From: Bettongia penicillata ogilbyi
Lineage: Eukaryota > Chordata > Mammalia > Diprotodontia > Potoroidae
Assembly (NCBI GenBank): GCA_023548195.1
Contig: JAJHZJ010000008.1
Coordinates: 1,329,999 to 1,393,998 of the forward strand
Length of the DNA: 64,000 nucleotides
Direction of reading: 5' to 3'
The notes below the pieces were generated by a model that saw only the letters and a program-made list of their open reading frames with translations, did not search any database and had not been told where the DNA came from. The position numbers and the translations under genes are program-made. Shown here in pieces: positions 21,261-30,901 of the stretch (its first letter is position 1; the number at the start of each line of letters is the position of its first letter).

Positions 21261-21869
21261 TAATATGAAATGTTTTCTTTGTCTAATCCACTAGCCACGT
21301 TATTCAATCATAGTAACAAACATTTTTTTTTTAAATTAAACCTAGCCTAAAACATTTTAATTTGAAAATGTCATCTCAGCTTCCTGTTATGACTGGGTAG
21401 CCAATGCATCATTCTCTCTATTCATTTTTGTGTAAATGGGGAGAAATTGAGGCAGGTTTAATGCTAACAGCTGAAAAATGTGTTTGAACTACATCGATAC
21501 ACCCATAGTATGAAAGGAGGAAAGCAATCAAAGTTAATAAAAAATGACCCTTGAACTCACTAGATGCTTTTCTCCCCAGTGCCTCAGTCAGTCTGATGGA
21601 AAGTTGATTGCTTAGAGAGGTGCTTTGTTTGTTTCAGGACACTGGCTTATAATGCATTAAGACGATGAAGCTCTAAGTGCCATCTGAGGAATCACAAAGA
21701 TGTTGGCATATTAGAACCCATTTAATTGTCAACTATACAGAGTTATGGTCTGGCACATTTTCAATCTGATTTCTGAAATAACATACCTTTTTTTTAAAAG
21801 TGGGAAAATTATTTTTTCCTCCTATTGTGCCTTACAGAATAAGAATTTGAAAGTTAGAAAGGCACTTAG
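21261..21869. other. Unassigned, repeat-poor
   Basis: Contains short T runs at 21324-21333 and 21788-21797. Otherwise unique-looking and continuous with the low-repeat block on its left. Confidence 0.4.
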
Positions 21870-22130
21870 AGACCATTTAGGTGATCTAGTAGATAGAGTT
21901 CTGGACTTGGAGTCAGGGATAGCTGAGTTCCAGTCCTGCTGCAGACACTTACTAAATAACTGTGGGACCCGGAGCAAGTTATTTCACCTCTGTCTGCCTC
22001 AGTTTCCTCATCTGCAAATGGGGATGATAATAGCACCAATCTTGTAGGATTAGTGTGAGAGCTAAAATGAGATAGCCCATGAAAAGTGTTTTGTAAATCA
22101 TAAAGTAACATAGAGTGTTGCCTATTTTTG
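21870..22130 (+). mobile_element. Full-length MIR-type SINE
   Basis: 'ggtgatctagtagatagagttctggacttggagtcagg', 'gtgggacccggagcaagttatttcacctctgtctgcctcagtttcctcatctgcaaatggggatgataatagc' order is complete, and 'gtgttttgtaaatc' closes it. Confidence 0.85.
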
Positions 22131-22280
22131 TTACTGTTACTGCTGTCATCATGATCATCAAGTTCAGTCTCTTTTGCAAACAATAATAATCAATTAGAAA
22201 GAATTTGCCTACAAATGATAAGCCCAAAGTGAAACACTATGTGCTCTCAAGGCTTTTAAAGTATATTAGAAGAGATAGCA

Positions 22281-22388
22281 TGTGCATATATGTACATATA
22301 TGTATATAGACATATACATATATGTATATATACATATATGTATATAGACATATATATATATATATACGCATACATAAAAGTATACACA
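22281..22388. repeat. (TATATG/TACATA)n tract
   Basis: About 108 nt of alternating purine-pyrimidine ATGTAT and ACATAT units. Open frames rich in Tyr, Ile and Met on both strands come from this tract and are not genes. Confidence 0.95.
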
Positions 22389-22389
22389 A

Positions 22390-22556
22390 GATGATAGGAG
22401 GGGAAGGACATGGTCATAGTAGGTTGAGGGAACAGGAAAGGCCTCATACAGAAGGAGACACTTGAGCTGAGTCTTGAAGGAGACTATGAACTCTAAATAA
22501 AGACGAGTAGAGGGAGTCCATTTCAAAATAGAGGGACAACCTATTCAAAGGGGTGG
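22390..22556 (-). mobile_element. L2 fragment (antisense)
   Basis: 'ggaaaggcctcatacagaaggagacacttgagctgagtcttgaaggag' is the antisense L2 3'-region phrase. A separate copy starts just downstream. Confidence 0.7.
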
Positions 22557-22557
22557 A

Positions 22558-23765
22558 AATGAGACCCAATCACCCAACATGTGCCAGACACTGTGCTGGA
22601 CATGGGACTTATAAATACAATGAATGAAAAAGTACCTATTCACCAGGATCTTATGCTCTAAACAGATGAGAAATCTAGACATGGAAAGATGAATGTAGTA
22701 AAATATTAAGTGTGTTTTATGTGTATGTGTAACTGTTCACCCCAAATATGCGAGTATATGTAAAGTAAAGGTAAATACAAAAGAAAATATAAAAAGAATG
22801 AACATAGATGCAAAATTATTAGATACAAGGCATTTAGGAAGGGAGGATATTAGCCATTGGAGGTGAGGTCAGGAAAGGCTTCATGCGGAAGTTGGTGCTT
22901 GAGTTGCATCTTGAAGGATGAGAGGGATTCTACAATGTAGCCTTGAGGAGAGAAGGCATTCTAGGCATGGGGGACAGCCAAAGTAAAGAAGTGAAGATGA
23001 GCGATGGAGTGTGGCATGAAAGGTGCAGAAGAGAAGACAATTATATTTAATGAAGCTGTAAGCCTAGTTTGAGGTCGCATCATAAAGGGCTTTAAAAAGT
23101 TAATAAGGGAGATTATGTTTTCTCCTAGACACAACAGGTGACTATGGTTACAACAGGTAACTGGTGTTAAGTGAAGCGGAGAAATCGCTTTGAGAACAAT
23201 AAATAGGACAGACTGGAGCAGGGAGAGACTTAAAGCAGGAAGATCAAGCAGGAAGCTGTCCCAATAACCTAGGGAAGAGGTCATCAAAGATAGCTTAGTA
23301 AAAGGAGTCAGACATGAGAGATATTCTGGAAGTAGAAACAACTGATTTACTAACTAATTGGATAGGTGAGATGAGGGAAAGGGAGGGGAAGGAGATTCTG
23401 CTGAGTTTATGAATCTGGGAGAATGGAAGAATAGTGATGCCTTTAACAGATAATAGGGAAGTTTGGGAGAGGAGTGCTTGTGGTGGGGGAAAGACAGTAT
23501 ACTTTTGGACGTGTTGATTTTGAGATGTTTTCAGGAAACTCAGTTTTAAATGTTCAGTGAACAACTGATGATATGGTTTGAAGTTCAAAGTGGAGACTGG
23601 AGCTGGGTAATTAAATCTGTGAGTCAACGGCATAGATTTAATATTTATACTTGGGTAGCCTCATGATACCACAAAGAGAAGGAATATAGAAAGAGTAAAG
23701 GGCCAAGAGATGGGAGATTGAGTGCTAAATGTAAGGAACAGATCAAGGACAATTTGAGTACATCA
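22558..23765 (-). mobile_element. L2 LINE body, about 1.2 kb antisense
   Basis: Starts with the antisense 3' end ('acatgtgccagacactgtgctgg...', 'aaagtacctattcaccaggatcttatgctc') and runs through 'aaaggcttcatgcggaag', 'ggcattctaggcatgggggacagcc', 'cataaagggctttaaaaag', 'ggacagactggagcagggagagactt', 'gaagctgtcccaataacctaggg' and 'gacgtgttgattttgagatg'. Minus-strand open frames of 112 and 126 codons (23633 to 23295, 23341 to 22961) are decayed L2 ORF2 pieces in different frames. Confidence 0.85.
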
Positions 23766-23799
23766 TAAGAAGCATGAAAGAAAACTGTGTGGAAAAGAC

Positions 23800-24007
23800 A
23801 TGACCCTAGTATCTGTGTGGGATCAGGAAAGGCTTTCTGTAGAAGAAGAGCCTTAAGCTAAAAATTATAAGAAACTAATTCTAAGAAATTAAAGTGATTG
23901 AGGAATAGGAGCAAAGGTGAATGACACTAGGAATATAGGTTGGAACTGGCTTGGTAATGGTTTTAAATACCTAATAGGCATTTTTATTAAATCCAAAATT
24001 ATATATA

Positions 24008-24064
<57 letters not shown>

Positions 24065-24340
24065 GTGTGTGTGTGTATATTAAATTCAGAAGAAGTCATT
24101 GGGTTTTTCAAGAAGAGTGACATCAGACCTTTACTTCATTAAAAAAAAATCACTTTAGAAGCTCTTTGAAGGATAGGAGAAAGTATGGAGAATAGTTTGG
24201 CTACAATGTAGAATCAGGTGAGTAAAATGAGTCTTTTGTAATAGTCTGAGCAAGAGAAGAAGAGATTGTGAACTCAGTCATGGCAATTTAAGTGGAGAGA
24301 AGGCAGGAGATGTTACAGAGGATGAGCAAGCAACTAATAG
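23800..24340 (-). mobile_element. Second L2 body interrupted by (TA)n
   Basis: 'gggatcaggaaaggctttctgtagaag', then 'gtaatggttttaaatacctaataggc', the TA tract, then 'gacatcagacctttacttcattaaaaaaaaatcacttt' and 'aatagtctgagcaagag'. Overlaps in content with the copy to its left, so it is a different insertion. Confidence 0.75.
24000..24080. repeat. (TA)n microsatellite with GTGT ends
   Basis: TA repeats with one TGTG interruption near 24012, then an uninterrupted TA run of more than 40 nt, then ACACGTGTGTGTGTGTATAT. Confidence 0.95.
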
Positions 24341-24555
24341 GATGGTACAATCAGTAGTGAAAAGTGTGGGGCCTATAGCTGCAATAAAGAATTAGAAATT
24401 ATTAATACTTGAATCTGCCAAACTGACTGTAGAAAACTTAGTTCAGAGTACTCATATCCCCATTTTTTTCAAAGAGAAAATTAAAATAAAAGTACTTTTC
24501 AATGACCTGCCTGATTGCCACACCAACTGTATATGAAACATGGGAGAACATTGAA
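24341..24555. other. Unassigned, possible MIR trace
   Basis: Around 24440-24530 a weak antisense MIR-like core may exist ('cccatttttttcaaagagaaaatt...aatgacctgcctgattgcc'). Not certain. Confidence 0.35.
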
Positions 24556-24620
24556 AATTTAATATTAAATTTATATATACATATATAAATTTATTAAATT
24601 TATAAATTTAATATTAAATT
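24556..24620. repeat. Duplicated 16-bp perfect AT palindromes
   Basis: The 16-mer aatttaatattaaatt, its own reverse complement, occurs at 24556-24571 and again at 24605-24620, each followed by 'tatatat'. Further TTTATAAATTTATT-type dyads lie between. Confidence 0.9.
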
Positions 24621-24957
24621 TATATATATTACACATACCTATGTTTATGTACCTATATTTACATAAATGATTAGATATAAGTAATCATTTCTCTCCCCCT
24701 TATGTTTAGGTTTCACATGTATTTCTCAAGAAAACAATAAACTTAAAAATAAAGCTGAGTTCAGGAAAGTTTCACAAAAGGATTTTAAAATCTTTTATAT
24801 ACATAATTTGCCAAAAAAATAATGGAGTAGTTCAAGATTTTTATAAAGGAGATATGGAAAACTGAAAAGGAATTTTCTAACACATTCCTATACATTTAAT
24901 CAATAATAAATCAGTCAACTTGCTAAAAATAGTGATTAAAAAATCCATATTTCTATG

Positions 24958-25200
24958 AATCAGTGTCAGTAACTGTGTTAGCTAGTAGGGTTATAAGTAA
25001 AAATGTGAAACTGTCCTTGACCCTCAAAGTGCTTACCCTTTATTGACTTATCCTAAATGAATGGACAAATGGATGACTGGATATTATTAATACTTACTAT
25101 ATGCCAAGCAATTTGCTAAATACTGAGGATACAAAGAAAAATCATTAACAGTGCAAAACCAATTTAGAATTTTGTCATTTGACACGGAAATAAAGCTATA
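24958..25200 (-). mobile_element. Two adjacent L2 3'-end fragments
   Basis: 'actgtgttagctagtagggttataagtaa...ctgtccttgaccctcaaagtgcttacc' is one antisense terminus; 'ttaatacttactatatgccaagcaatttgctaaatactgaggatacaaag' is a second, diverged terminus. Confidence 0.65.
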
Positions 25201-26320
25201 TACAAAATGGTAGGGGGTAGAATTGAAGTGTTGATAACATCAATCACTAGTTATTTAACCAGAAAATGTCACTGTTATTTACAAATACTGCTGTTTAGCA
25301 AATGTGTTCATTTTCTGGCCATTAGTACAAAAGCTATTAAGATAACATAATTAAAAAGGTGTGAAGGGGTCTCAGTGTAATTTATGTCTCAAAAAAATCT
25401 AGATTGATAACTTTATCTGTTACAGAATAGATCCCTTCACACATACACACACTCACAAACATCCCTTCACACAGAGAGTCTCTAAAAGGACAATAAAATG
25501 AAAATTTCTGCACAGTTGTCTGGCAGGGAAACTTACGTCTAATCATGAGTAAACCCTCTCTAGGGTCAGCAGAGTATTTACTTTCACTAGTATGCCTGTA
25601 CTTTTGAAACACTTGCCATGTTGCATCGTTCTGAGACTGTCGACAGGATGGTATCTGGTTCAATAGTGAAGTGTACTTACAATCGGAAGACTTGACTTTA
25701 AGCCCCAGATACGTTCTACCAGGAAAATCACAACTTTGCTTAATCTCCACTAATAGTCTCTCTGCCCTCTGCTAGAAATAAGTAGCCTGGGTACATATTC
25801 ACTAGCATCAGAAATTTGCCACCACAAGTGATCTGAGTGCCCCTCCTTTTCTATATCACTAGAAAATGTTGTTGAGAACTAGAAACACCATATGGTCCCA
25901 CAGATAGGACATGTGTACTGCACCTGAAAGCCCCAGATCTCCTTTCCTAAGGTGTCTGCGTTTCCTTCTCCAATTCCTCATTTCCTTGAGTTTGTCTCCT
26001 TGTAGTCACTGTCATAAGAAAGGTAGCGTTTCAAATGGTAGGGACTCAAGAAGGAAGGCTGTTCCCTGGAGAACAGCTAATATAAGTCTATCTGCAGGTG
26101 CCAGGCACCAAGTCAAGGACTGGCCTCAAGTGGCCAGTTTTCTATGGGTTGTTCCTGATAATGATCTCTGGCCTAAGATAAAATAGGCTAATTAGATTTT
26201 CATCTAAAAGTATAGTTCCATTATACAAGAAAAGACATCTGGGGAAGAGGAAAGCACTGATTCATATAATATAAATGTAACCTGCTATTTTTATTTTTAT
26301 CACAAATCCTTAGAATAGAT
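25201..26320. other. Unassigned, includes 122-codon minus-strand open frame
   Basis: The frame runs 25750 to 25382 on the minus strand. It contains several CpG-bearing codons, unusual for this AT-rich window, but has no domain, splice or family signal that I recognise. The rest of the interval is repeat-poor. A short CA-rich patch lies near 25438-25456. Confidence 0.35.
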
Positions 26321-26324
26321 TTTT

Positions 26325-26770
26325 ATAAACATTTTATTGGTGTTTTTGTTTTATATCTCTTTGATTTCCACATATAATCTCTCTGCTCCTCCACACACAT
26401 GCACACATTTACGTAGTCATTTGTGTCACAGTGAATATAAAGAGAAAAAAGAGTGAAAATCAGCAAAACAAGGTAAACACGTGAAGCAAATCTCACAGTG
26501 TATGTAATTTTGAACCTTCATGAGTCCCCCACCTTTGTAAAGAAGGAAGAGAGGTAATTTTTTCCAATTTTCTTTGAGATAAAGCTTGATCACTAACATT
26601 ATGCAGAATTCAGTTTTGTTTTGCTTTTCTTGTGCAATTTTATTTGTTTTGCTTGGTTTATGATTCTTGGCATTTATATTGGAATAGCCATGGTATGTAT
26701 TGGTTCTCTGATTTCCTTACCTCACTTTAGTTCATATGACTCTTATCCCACAATATTTTTAAAGGGTAAA
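26325..26770 (-). mobile_element. L1 3' end (antisense)
   Basis: Reads as the antisense marsupial L1 3' region: 'atttccacatataatctctctgc', 'tgagtcccccacctttgtaaagaagg', 'gataaagcttgatcactaacattatgcagaattcagttttg' and 'attggttctctgatttccttacctcactttagttcatatgac'. It lacks the poly-A head at its left edge and the ORF2 body beyond 26770. Confidence 0.7.
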
Positions 26771-27425
26771 AAACACCCTATAATCAGTAATTTGAAGATT
26801 ATAAATCATTCTGATCATTTAGTTGTATCATTGACCAAATTTAACAACTGCTCCTCTCCTTATCCCTCTTTCCCTTTATCCTTTAACCATGGAAAAGTGA
26901 AACTACTTTTAGACATGCAGATTCATCTACCACCATTGCACCTTACTGTTCCATATTAGACTACCTGGAACTTGCAAGTTTGACTATGCAAATACTGTGC
27001 AAACAATACCATGGTGGCAACTTTTTAGTTTTATAGTTAATACAATATCTATAGATACAGTTTTCCCCCTAATATTTGGTTTCTTTCTTTGTAAATGCTG
27101 AACATTCATCAGTTTGTAGCTGAAAGATAAGCTATATGAAGCTTCCCTTCTGATCTGTTCTCATCTTCAAGCAGTTTAACATTTTCCAGAGAATGGTATA
27201 GCCAAGCATTGCTATTCTGAACCACCAGTGGGTCAAGAGAAAAATGCATACAGAATTTTTCCATCTAATGGTGCAGAGAATAACTAGAAAACTCTTCCAT
27301 TCACAAGCTCAAAGTAGTTATCAAGTTTGTCACATCAGATTCTCCGTAGTTCCTAACCCCACCCAAGAAATCTTTTCTGGCTTCTGCCATTGCAGCATGT
27401 ATTATTTGTGTTGCCAATGTATTCA
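26771..27425. other. Unassigned, may include older L1 remains
   Basis: T- and C-rich text continues after the L1 fragment, but I could not align it to ORF2 with confidence. Confidence 0.35.
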
Positions 27426-27427
27426 GT

Positions 27428-27560
27428 TAGCCACTAGGCATATTTTGAGTACTAGCCAAGTGCCTAGCATTGTGCTAGTCACTGTGATAAATGCAAAAGA
27501 TATGTGGGTCGTGGACCCAGACTTTCATGAAGTAATAAGATTTAATAGACATGAAATAAT
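27428..27560 (-). mobile_element. L2-like 3' terminus, degraded
   Basis: 'catattttgagtactagccaagtgcctagcattgtgctagtcactgtgataaatgcaaaag' resembles the antisense L2 end (caagcatttattaagcac...ccaggcactgtgctaag). It forms the C-terminal half of a 124-codon chance frame at 27244-27618. Confidence 0.5.
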
Positions 27561-28144
27561 TAGAGATCAAGACAAAACTATTAATGTAATAGGAGTTGTT
27601 CATTTCTTAAACATTTAGTAGATATTAGTATATTTACAACATTTTTAAAGGAGAGGGGATTATTTAAATTTAGTGTAATCAGTAATAATGTCATCCCAGT
27701 TTTTCCTCTATAATAGTGGGGCTTTTTTAAGTTCCCTAGTTCCTACCTCCCAAATAAGTATGAATGTCACTAATTAGCAGTAGTGTCACTAATTGAGTTT
27801 CTTTGAGCAAAGAAAAAAAACTACTGTGGAGTGATAAGCAAGGAATCTCAGCCTCTGTCTTAAACATTTTTATAGATGAAATTTTCAGAGCTATTTATTT
27901 TACCCAAATTGCTCCCACCCATACTCTAATTTTAGAAAGATGAAATAAAATCATGCTAATTTCACAGTCTTTATTCCTGTAGAGACTATCTGCCTTAGGT
28001 ATACAGGTATTAAATGTGGCAGAGACACCTTTCAAGCTAGAGTCCTGTGACTCCATTTCAAGATTCTTTCTATTGTGCTATGCTATCTCCTCTAAAAATA
28101 ACTAATCAATATCTCTGAGAGTGTAGCATCAAAGGGAATCCAAC
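27561..28144. other. Unassigned sequence
   Basis: A local near-tandem 'gtcactaattagcagtagtgtcactaatt' (about 27766-27796) duplicates a 'gtcactaatt' word. Nothing else recognised. Confidence 0.4.
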
Positions 28145-28372
28145 TTGAGAGAAAGTATGGAAAACTGGATAGGAAGGTAGTTGTGGATCAGCAAATGCTG
28201 AGTTCAAGTCCTACCCCAAAGGTATACTGTCTATATAACAATAGGGAAGCCACTCAAATTCTCCATGCCCCCAGGCAACTCTCTTAGACTAAGTTACAGA
28301 GAAGAGGGTAAATTTTCTTGAATAGGGAAAGGTGAGACCCCACACATGGAGCTCCTAAAATTGCATGTGTTT
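28145..28372 (+). mobile_element. THER1-like CORE-SINE
   Basis: 'gagttcaagtcctaccccaaagg', 'gggaagccactcaaattctccatgcccccaggcaactctcttagactaagttacagagaagagggtaaa' matches the marsupial THER1 second half (ccccaggcaactctctaagac...agttgcagagaagg). Confidence 0.75.
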
Positions 28373-28410
28373 ACACATCACATACGCACACAGAACACAC
28401 ACACACAGAA
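28373..28410. repeat. Short CA-rich tract
   Basis: Degenerate CA dinucleotides ending in about seven consecutive CA units. Confidence 0.8.
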
Positions 28411-28619
28411 ATGTTGAACTAATATAATGCTCTTTATTTACCAAACAAGATAGAGTCGAAAGTGACCTAGGAAACTGGAAAAAGAGAAAAAATATAGTCT
28501 TCTTGGAGTTTATGAAGTATAGATGGAAGATAAGCAATTGTGTATCCTCTGTGATGAGTTAATCAAACATACTGAAAGGATGAAAGAAGGCTGATGGGTA
28601 GGCATCAAATTGCAGTTAC

Positions 28620-29028
28620 CCTACTAGATTTTTGAGACAATCTATAAGATAGGACCTTCCCATATATCTAATATTATTTTCTCCTATTCGACATCATGAG
28701 TCCTCTACCTCCATTCTATTCTAGCCCTTCTCCTCACCATCCCCAAACAACATATTGCTTAATCCCACCTTGATACCTTTCATTATGTTACTTCATTGTC
28801 ATGAAATGGTTTCTTTTTTTCTTTCTACCTATCCAAATTTGATCCAAGTCTACACTTTTGTGGTCCATACTCTCATATTTAGCACAGTCTTAAAGGACTG
28901 TACATTTACTAACTATAGATTTGATTTTGCAAAGCAAAGATCCTGCTTTGTATTTCTTTATCACCTATTATGTTTGTACAATCCTATGGACTTGAGGTAT
29001 TCTATACATGCTTCTTAAATTGATTAAA
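28620..29028 (+). mobile_element. Probable L2 3' region, diverged
   Basis: 'ccttcccatatatctaatattattttctcc', 'cctctacctccattctattctagccc' and 'ctgtacatttactaac...gcaaagatcctgctttgtatttctttatcacc' follow L2-type 3' order loosely. Family call is tentative. Confidence 0.45.
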
Positions 29029-29029
29029 T

Positions 29030-29170
29030 TGTAGAAGAATCAGTCAGTTAATTAAAAAGCATTTATTAAGCACCTACTGTACTCCAGGCATCATGGTAGG
29101 CACTGGGTATAAGAATACAAGAATATAACAACCCCTACTCTAAAAGAAGTTAGTCTCACATTCTAAAGAA
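29030..29170 (-). mobile_element. L2 3' terminus (antisense)
   Basis: 'cagttaattaaaaagcatttattaagcacctactgtactccaggcatcatggtaggcactggg' is the canonical marsupial antisense terminus. Confidence 0.85.
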
Positions 29171-29309
29171 ACTTTTGAAACCATGGGAACATGAATACTA
29201 GGTCCTTGTCATTAGGGAGATAAGTAAATACAACATTGAAAAGTGTTATTCAAAATAAGACTGCAAGTAATGGAGAGCAAAACTGCTTTTAAGTTTGACT
29301 TTATCCAAC

Positions 29310-29772
29310 CTTATCATAATACTTTTTCCAATTTTGTGTTTCTACCTTTAGAAGAATACAGAGAAGGATAAATCAAGATAACTAAAGGATTGAATTTACC
29401 AAAGCAAAGGAGTTGAAATTTTGTAGCCTGGAAAAGAGAAGGTTAAAAGCTAATAACAATTGTCTTTAAGTATACAAAGGGTTATTATAAAATGCTGAGT
29501 GGTTAGTTTCCATCTCTTCAGAGACCTGAAAAAGACTTTAATCAGATCAAAAGGGAGTTCAGTTACACATAAGAATGAATTTCTGGATTATAAAGATGAT
29601 TAAACTCTAGAACTGGATATCAGGGGAACAAGCTGCTCCTTCCATGGAGATCTTTAAATCTAAGATAAACAGCCATCTGTCTTGAACAATTTAGGTGTTC
29701 ACCTGCCTCGAAGTAAGAGGCTCAGTCAGATTACCTTTTGAGATCAATTTAGCTTTATGATTCCAAGATAAG
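29310..29772 (+). mobile_element. CR1/L3 LINE 3' end
   Basis: Characteristic CR1-clade order: 'tagcctggaaaagagaaggtt', 'caattgtctttaagtatacaaagggttattataaaatg', 'aactctagaactggatatcaggggaacaagctgctcc', 'tggagatctttaaatctaagataaacagcc' and the end 'ttatgattcc'. These encode the last helix of CR1 ORF2 in intact copies. Here stops and indels abound. Confidence 0.8.
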
Positions 29773-29947
29773 GAAAAGTGCCACTGAGGAAAAAAAAAAA
29801 AACAAATTGCAACATTACCACTTTCCTGCTTCCTATTCCTTCTCTCCTCAAAAAAAGTTGTGGAGAAGGAGGGGTGAAATTCACCATGTACAAAAATAGA
29901 AAAGAATGTAAGCTAAAAATATCAACTTTACGAATTCAAACTTAGGC
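29773..29947. other. Unassigned with A run at 29789-29801
   Basis: No element recognised. Confidence 0.4.
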
Positions 29948-30141
29948 TTACACATACATGTACACGCTCAAATGAGTGTGGGTATATCCATACATATCCA
30001 TATGCATACATGCATATATGTATATATACATATATATACACATGAAACATACATATATACCCACATATACATATAAGTATATATACATATATACCTATAT
30101 ATATTTGAGTGATATGGTATGTGTGCATATGTACATGTATA
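29948..30141. repeat. (TATATAC/ATATG)n tract
   Basis: About 190 nt of alternating TA, CA and TG dinucleotides, partly palindromic. It produces Tyr/Ile-rich frames on both strands that are not genes. Confidence 0.95.
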
Positions 30142-30438
30142 TTTCCATTCAGATATAACATCGGAAAATTTAGATTTTGAGTAGGACTTTAGAAAACTTA
30201 CCATGTAGAAGAATCAAAAAGTGGAAGAGATCAGATTCACCAAAAAATTGAATATAGAATACAGGGTTGCTACCTGGCATGTGGTCAAGCTCCAGCCGGG
30301 ATACACATGAGTCTGAGGTCTCCCACCTCACTAGGATGGATTTCAATTCCTGCCCTCAATTTCAGCTGGCTCAGCAGGGAGCTGTGGAACCAAACCTTTC
30401 GGTGTTCTAAGGAGAAGCTTACTATAGTAGACATTTCA
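30142..30438. other. Unassigned, GC-richer patch
   Basis: 30260-30420 is richer in G and C than its surroundings and holds most of an 80-codon open frame (30307-30549). No splice signals or family resemblance stand out. Confidence 0.35.
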
Positions 30439-30439
30439 C

Positions 30440-30534
30440 TTAAGTCTCAAATACATTTCATAAGTCAACTTAATAAGTTAGTACTTCTTGTTTTAGGCAG
30501 AGCATTCTGTTGGTCTACAGTGGGAAATACACAG
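30440..30534 (-). mobile_element. L2 terminus, left part of split copy
   Basis: 'cataagtcaacttaataagttagtacttcttgttttaggcagagcattctgttggtc...gggaaatacacag' is a worn antisense L2 terminus leading into the duplicated target site. Confidence 0.6.
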
Positions 30535-30546
30535 ATAAGCAAAACA

Positions 30547-30548
<2 letters not shown>
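30535..30548. repeat. Target-site duplication, left copy
   Basis: The 14-mer ataagcaaaacata is repeated exactly at 30888-30901. Confidence 0.9.

Positions 30549-30580
<32 letters not shown>
30549..30580. repeat. (GT)16 microsatellite at SINE tail
   Basis: Uninterrupted GT repeat, which is the CA-rich 3' tail of the SINE read on the other strand. Confidence 0.95.
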
Positions 30581-30581
<1 letters not shown>

Positions 30582-30887
30582 CATCCTTCATTGCCGAAGA
30601 AGACTGTGCCATCAGAGAAATGATGACATGGCCGGGACTTGACTTTGTTTTAAGCGAGGGAGAGCTGTGCAGGTCACCAGCCTCACTTCTCCTCCAGAGC
30701 CATCCGAATCCAGTGACCAGATACTCATCAGGATGACTGGAGATGACCCAGGATGAGGCAATTGGGGTTAAGTGACTTGCCCAAGGTCACACAGCTAGTG
30801 AGTGTCAAGTGTCTGAGGTAAGATTTGAACTCAGGTCTTCCTAACTCTTACAGTGGTGCTCTATCCACTGCATTACCTAGCTGTTCC
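30549..30887 (-). mobile_element. Long CA-tailed SINE inserted in L2
   Basis: Same class as the element at 14950-15263, opposite strand: 'ttcattgccgaagaagactg', 'gccatccgaatccagtgaccag', 'ggatgactggagatgaccc', 'cccaaggtcacacagctag', head complement 'ctatccactgcattacctagctg'. The tail is a (GT)16 run at 30549-30580. Exact 14-bp target duplications flank it. Confidence 0.92.
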
Positions 30888-30901
30888 ATAAGCAAAACAT
30901 A
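30888..30901. repeat. Target-site duplication, right copy
   Basis: Identical to 30535-30548. Confidence 0.9.

Noticed and set aside
21866..22183. 105-codon minus-strand frame
   Set aside because: Covers a full-length sense MIR-type SINE.
22256..22526. Tyr/Ile-rich minus-strand frames
   Set aside because: Translation of alternating TATATG repeats.
22961..23633. Two minus-strand frames of 112 and 126 codons
   Set aside because: They lie within an antisense L2 body in different frames and represent decayed ORF2, not a host gene.
27244..27618. 124-codon plus-strand open frame
   Set aside because: Its C-terminal half is antisense L2-like terminus sequence and no domain is visible, so it is likely chance.
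29928..30204. Tyr/Ile/Cys-rich frames on both strands
   Set aside because: Translation of a TATATAC tract; mirror frames are open on both strands.
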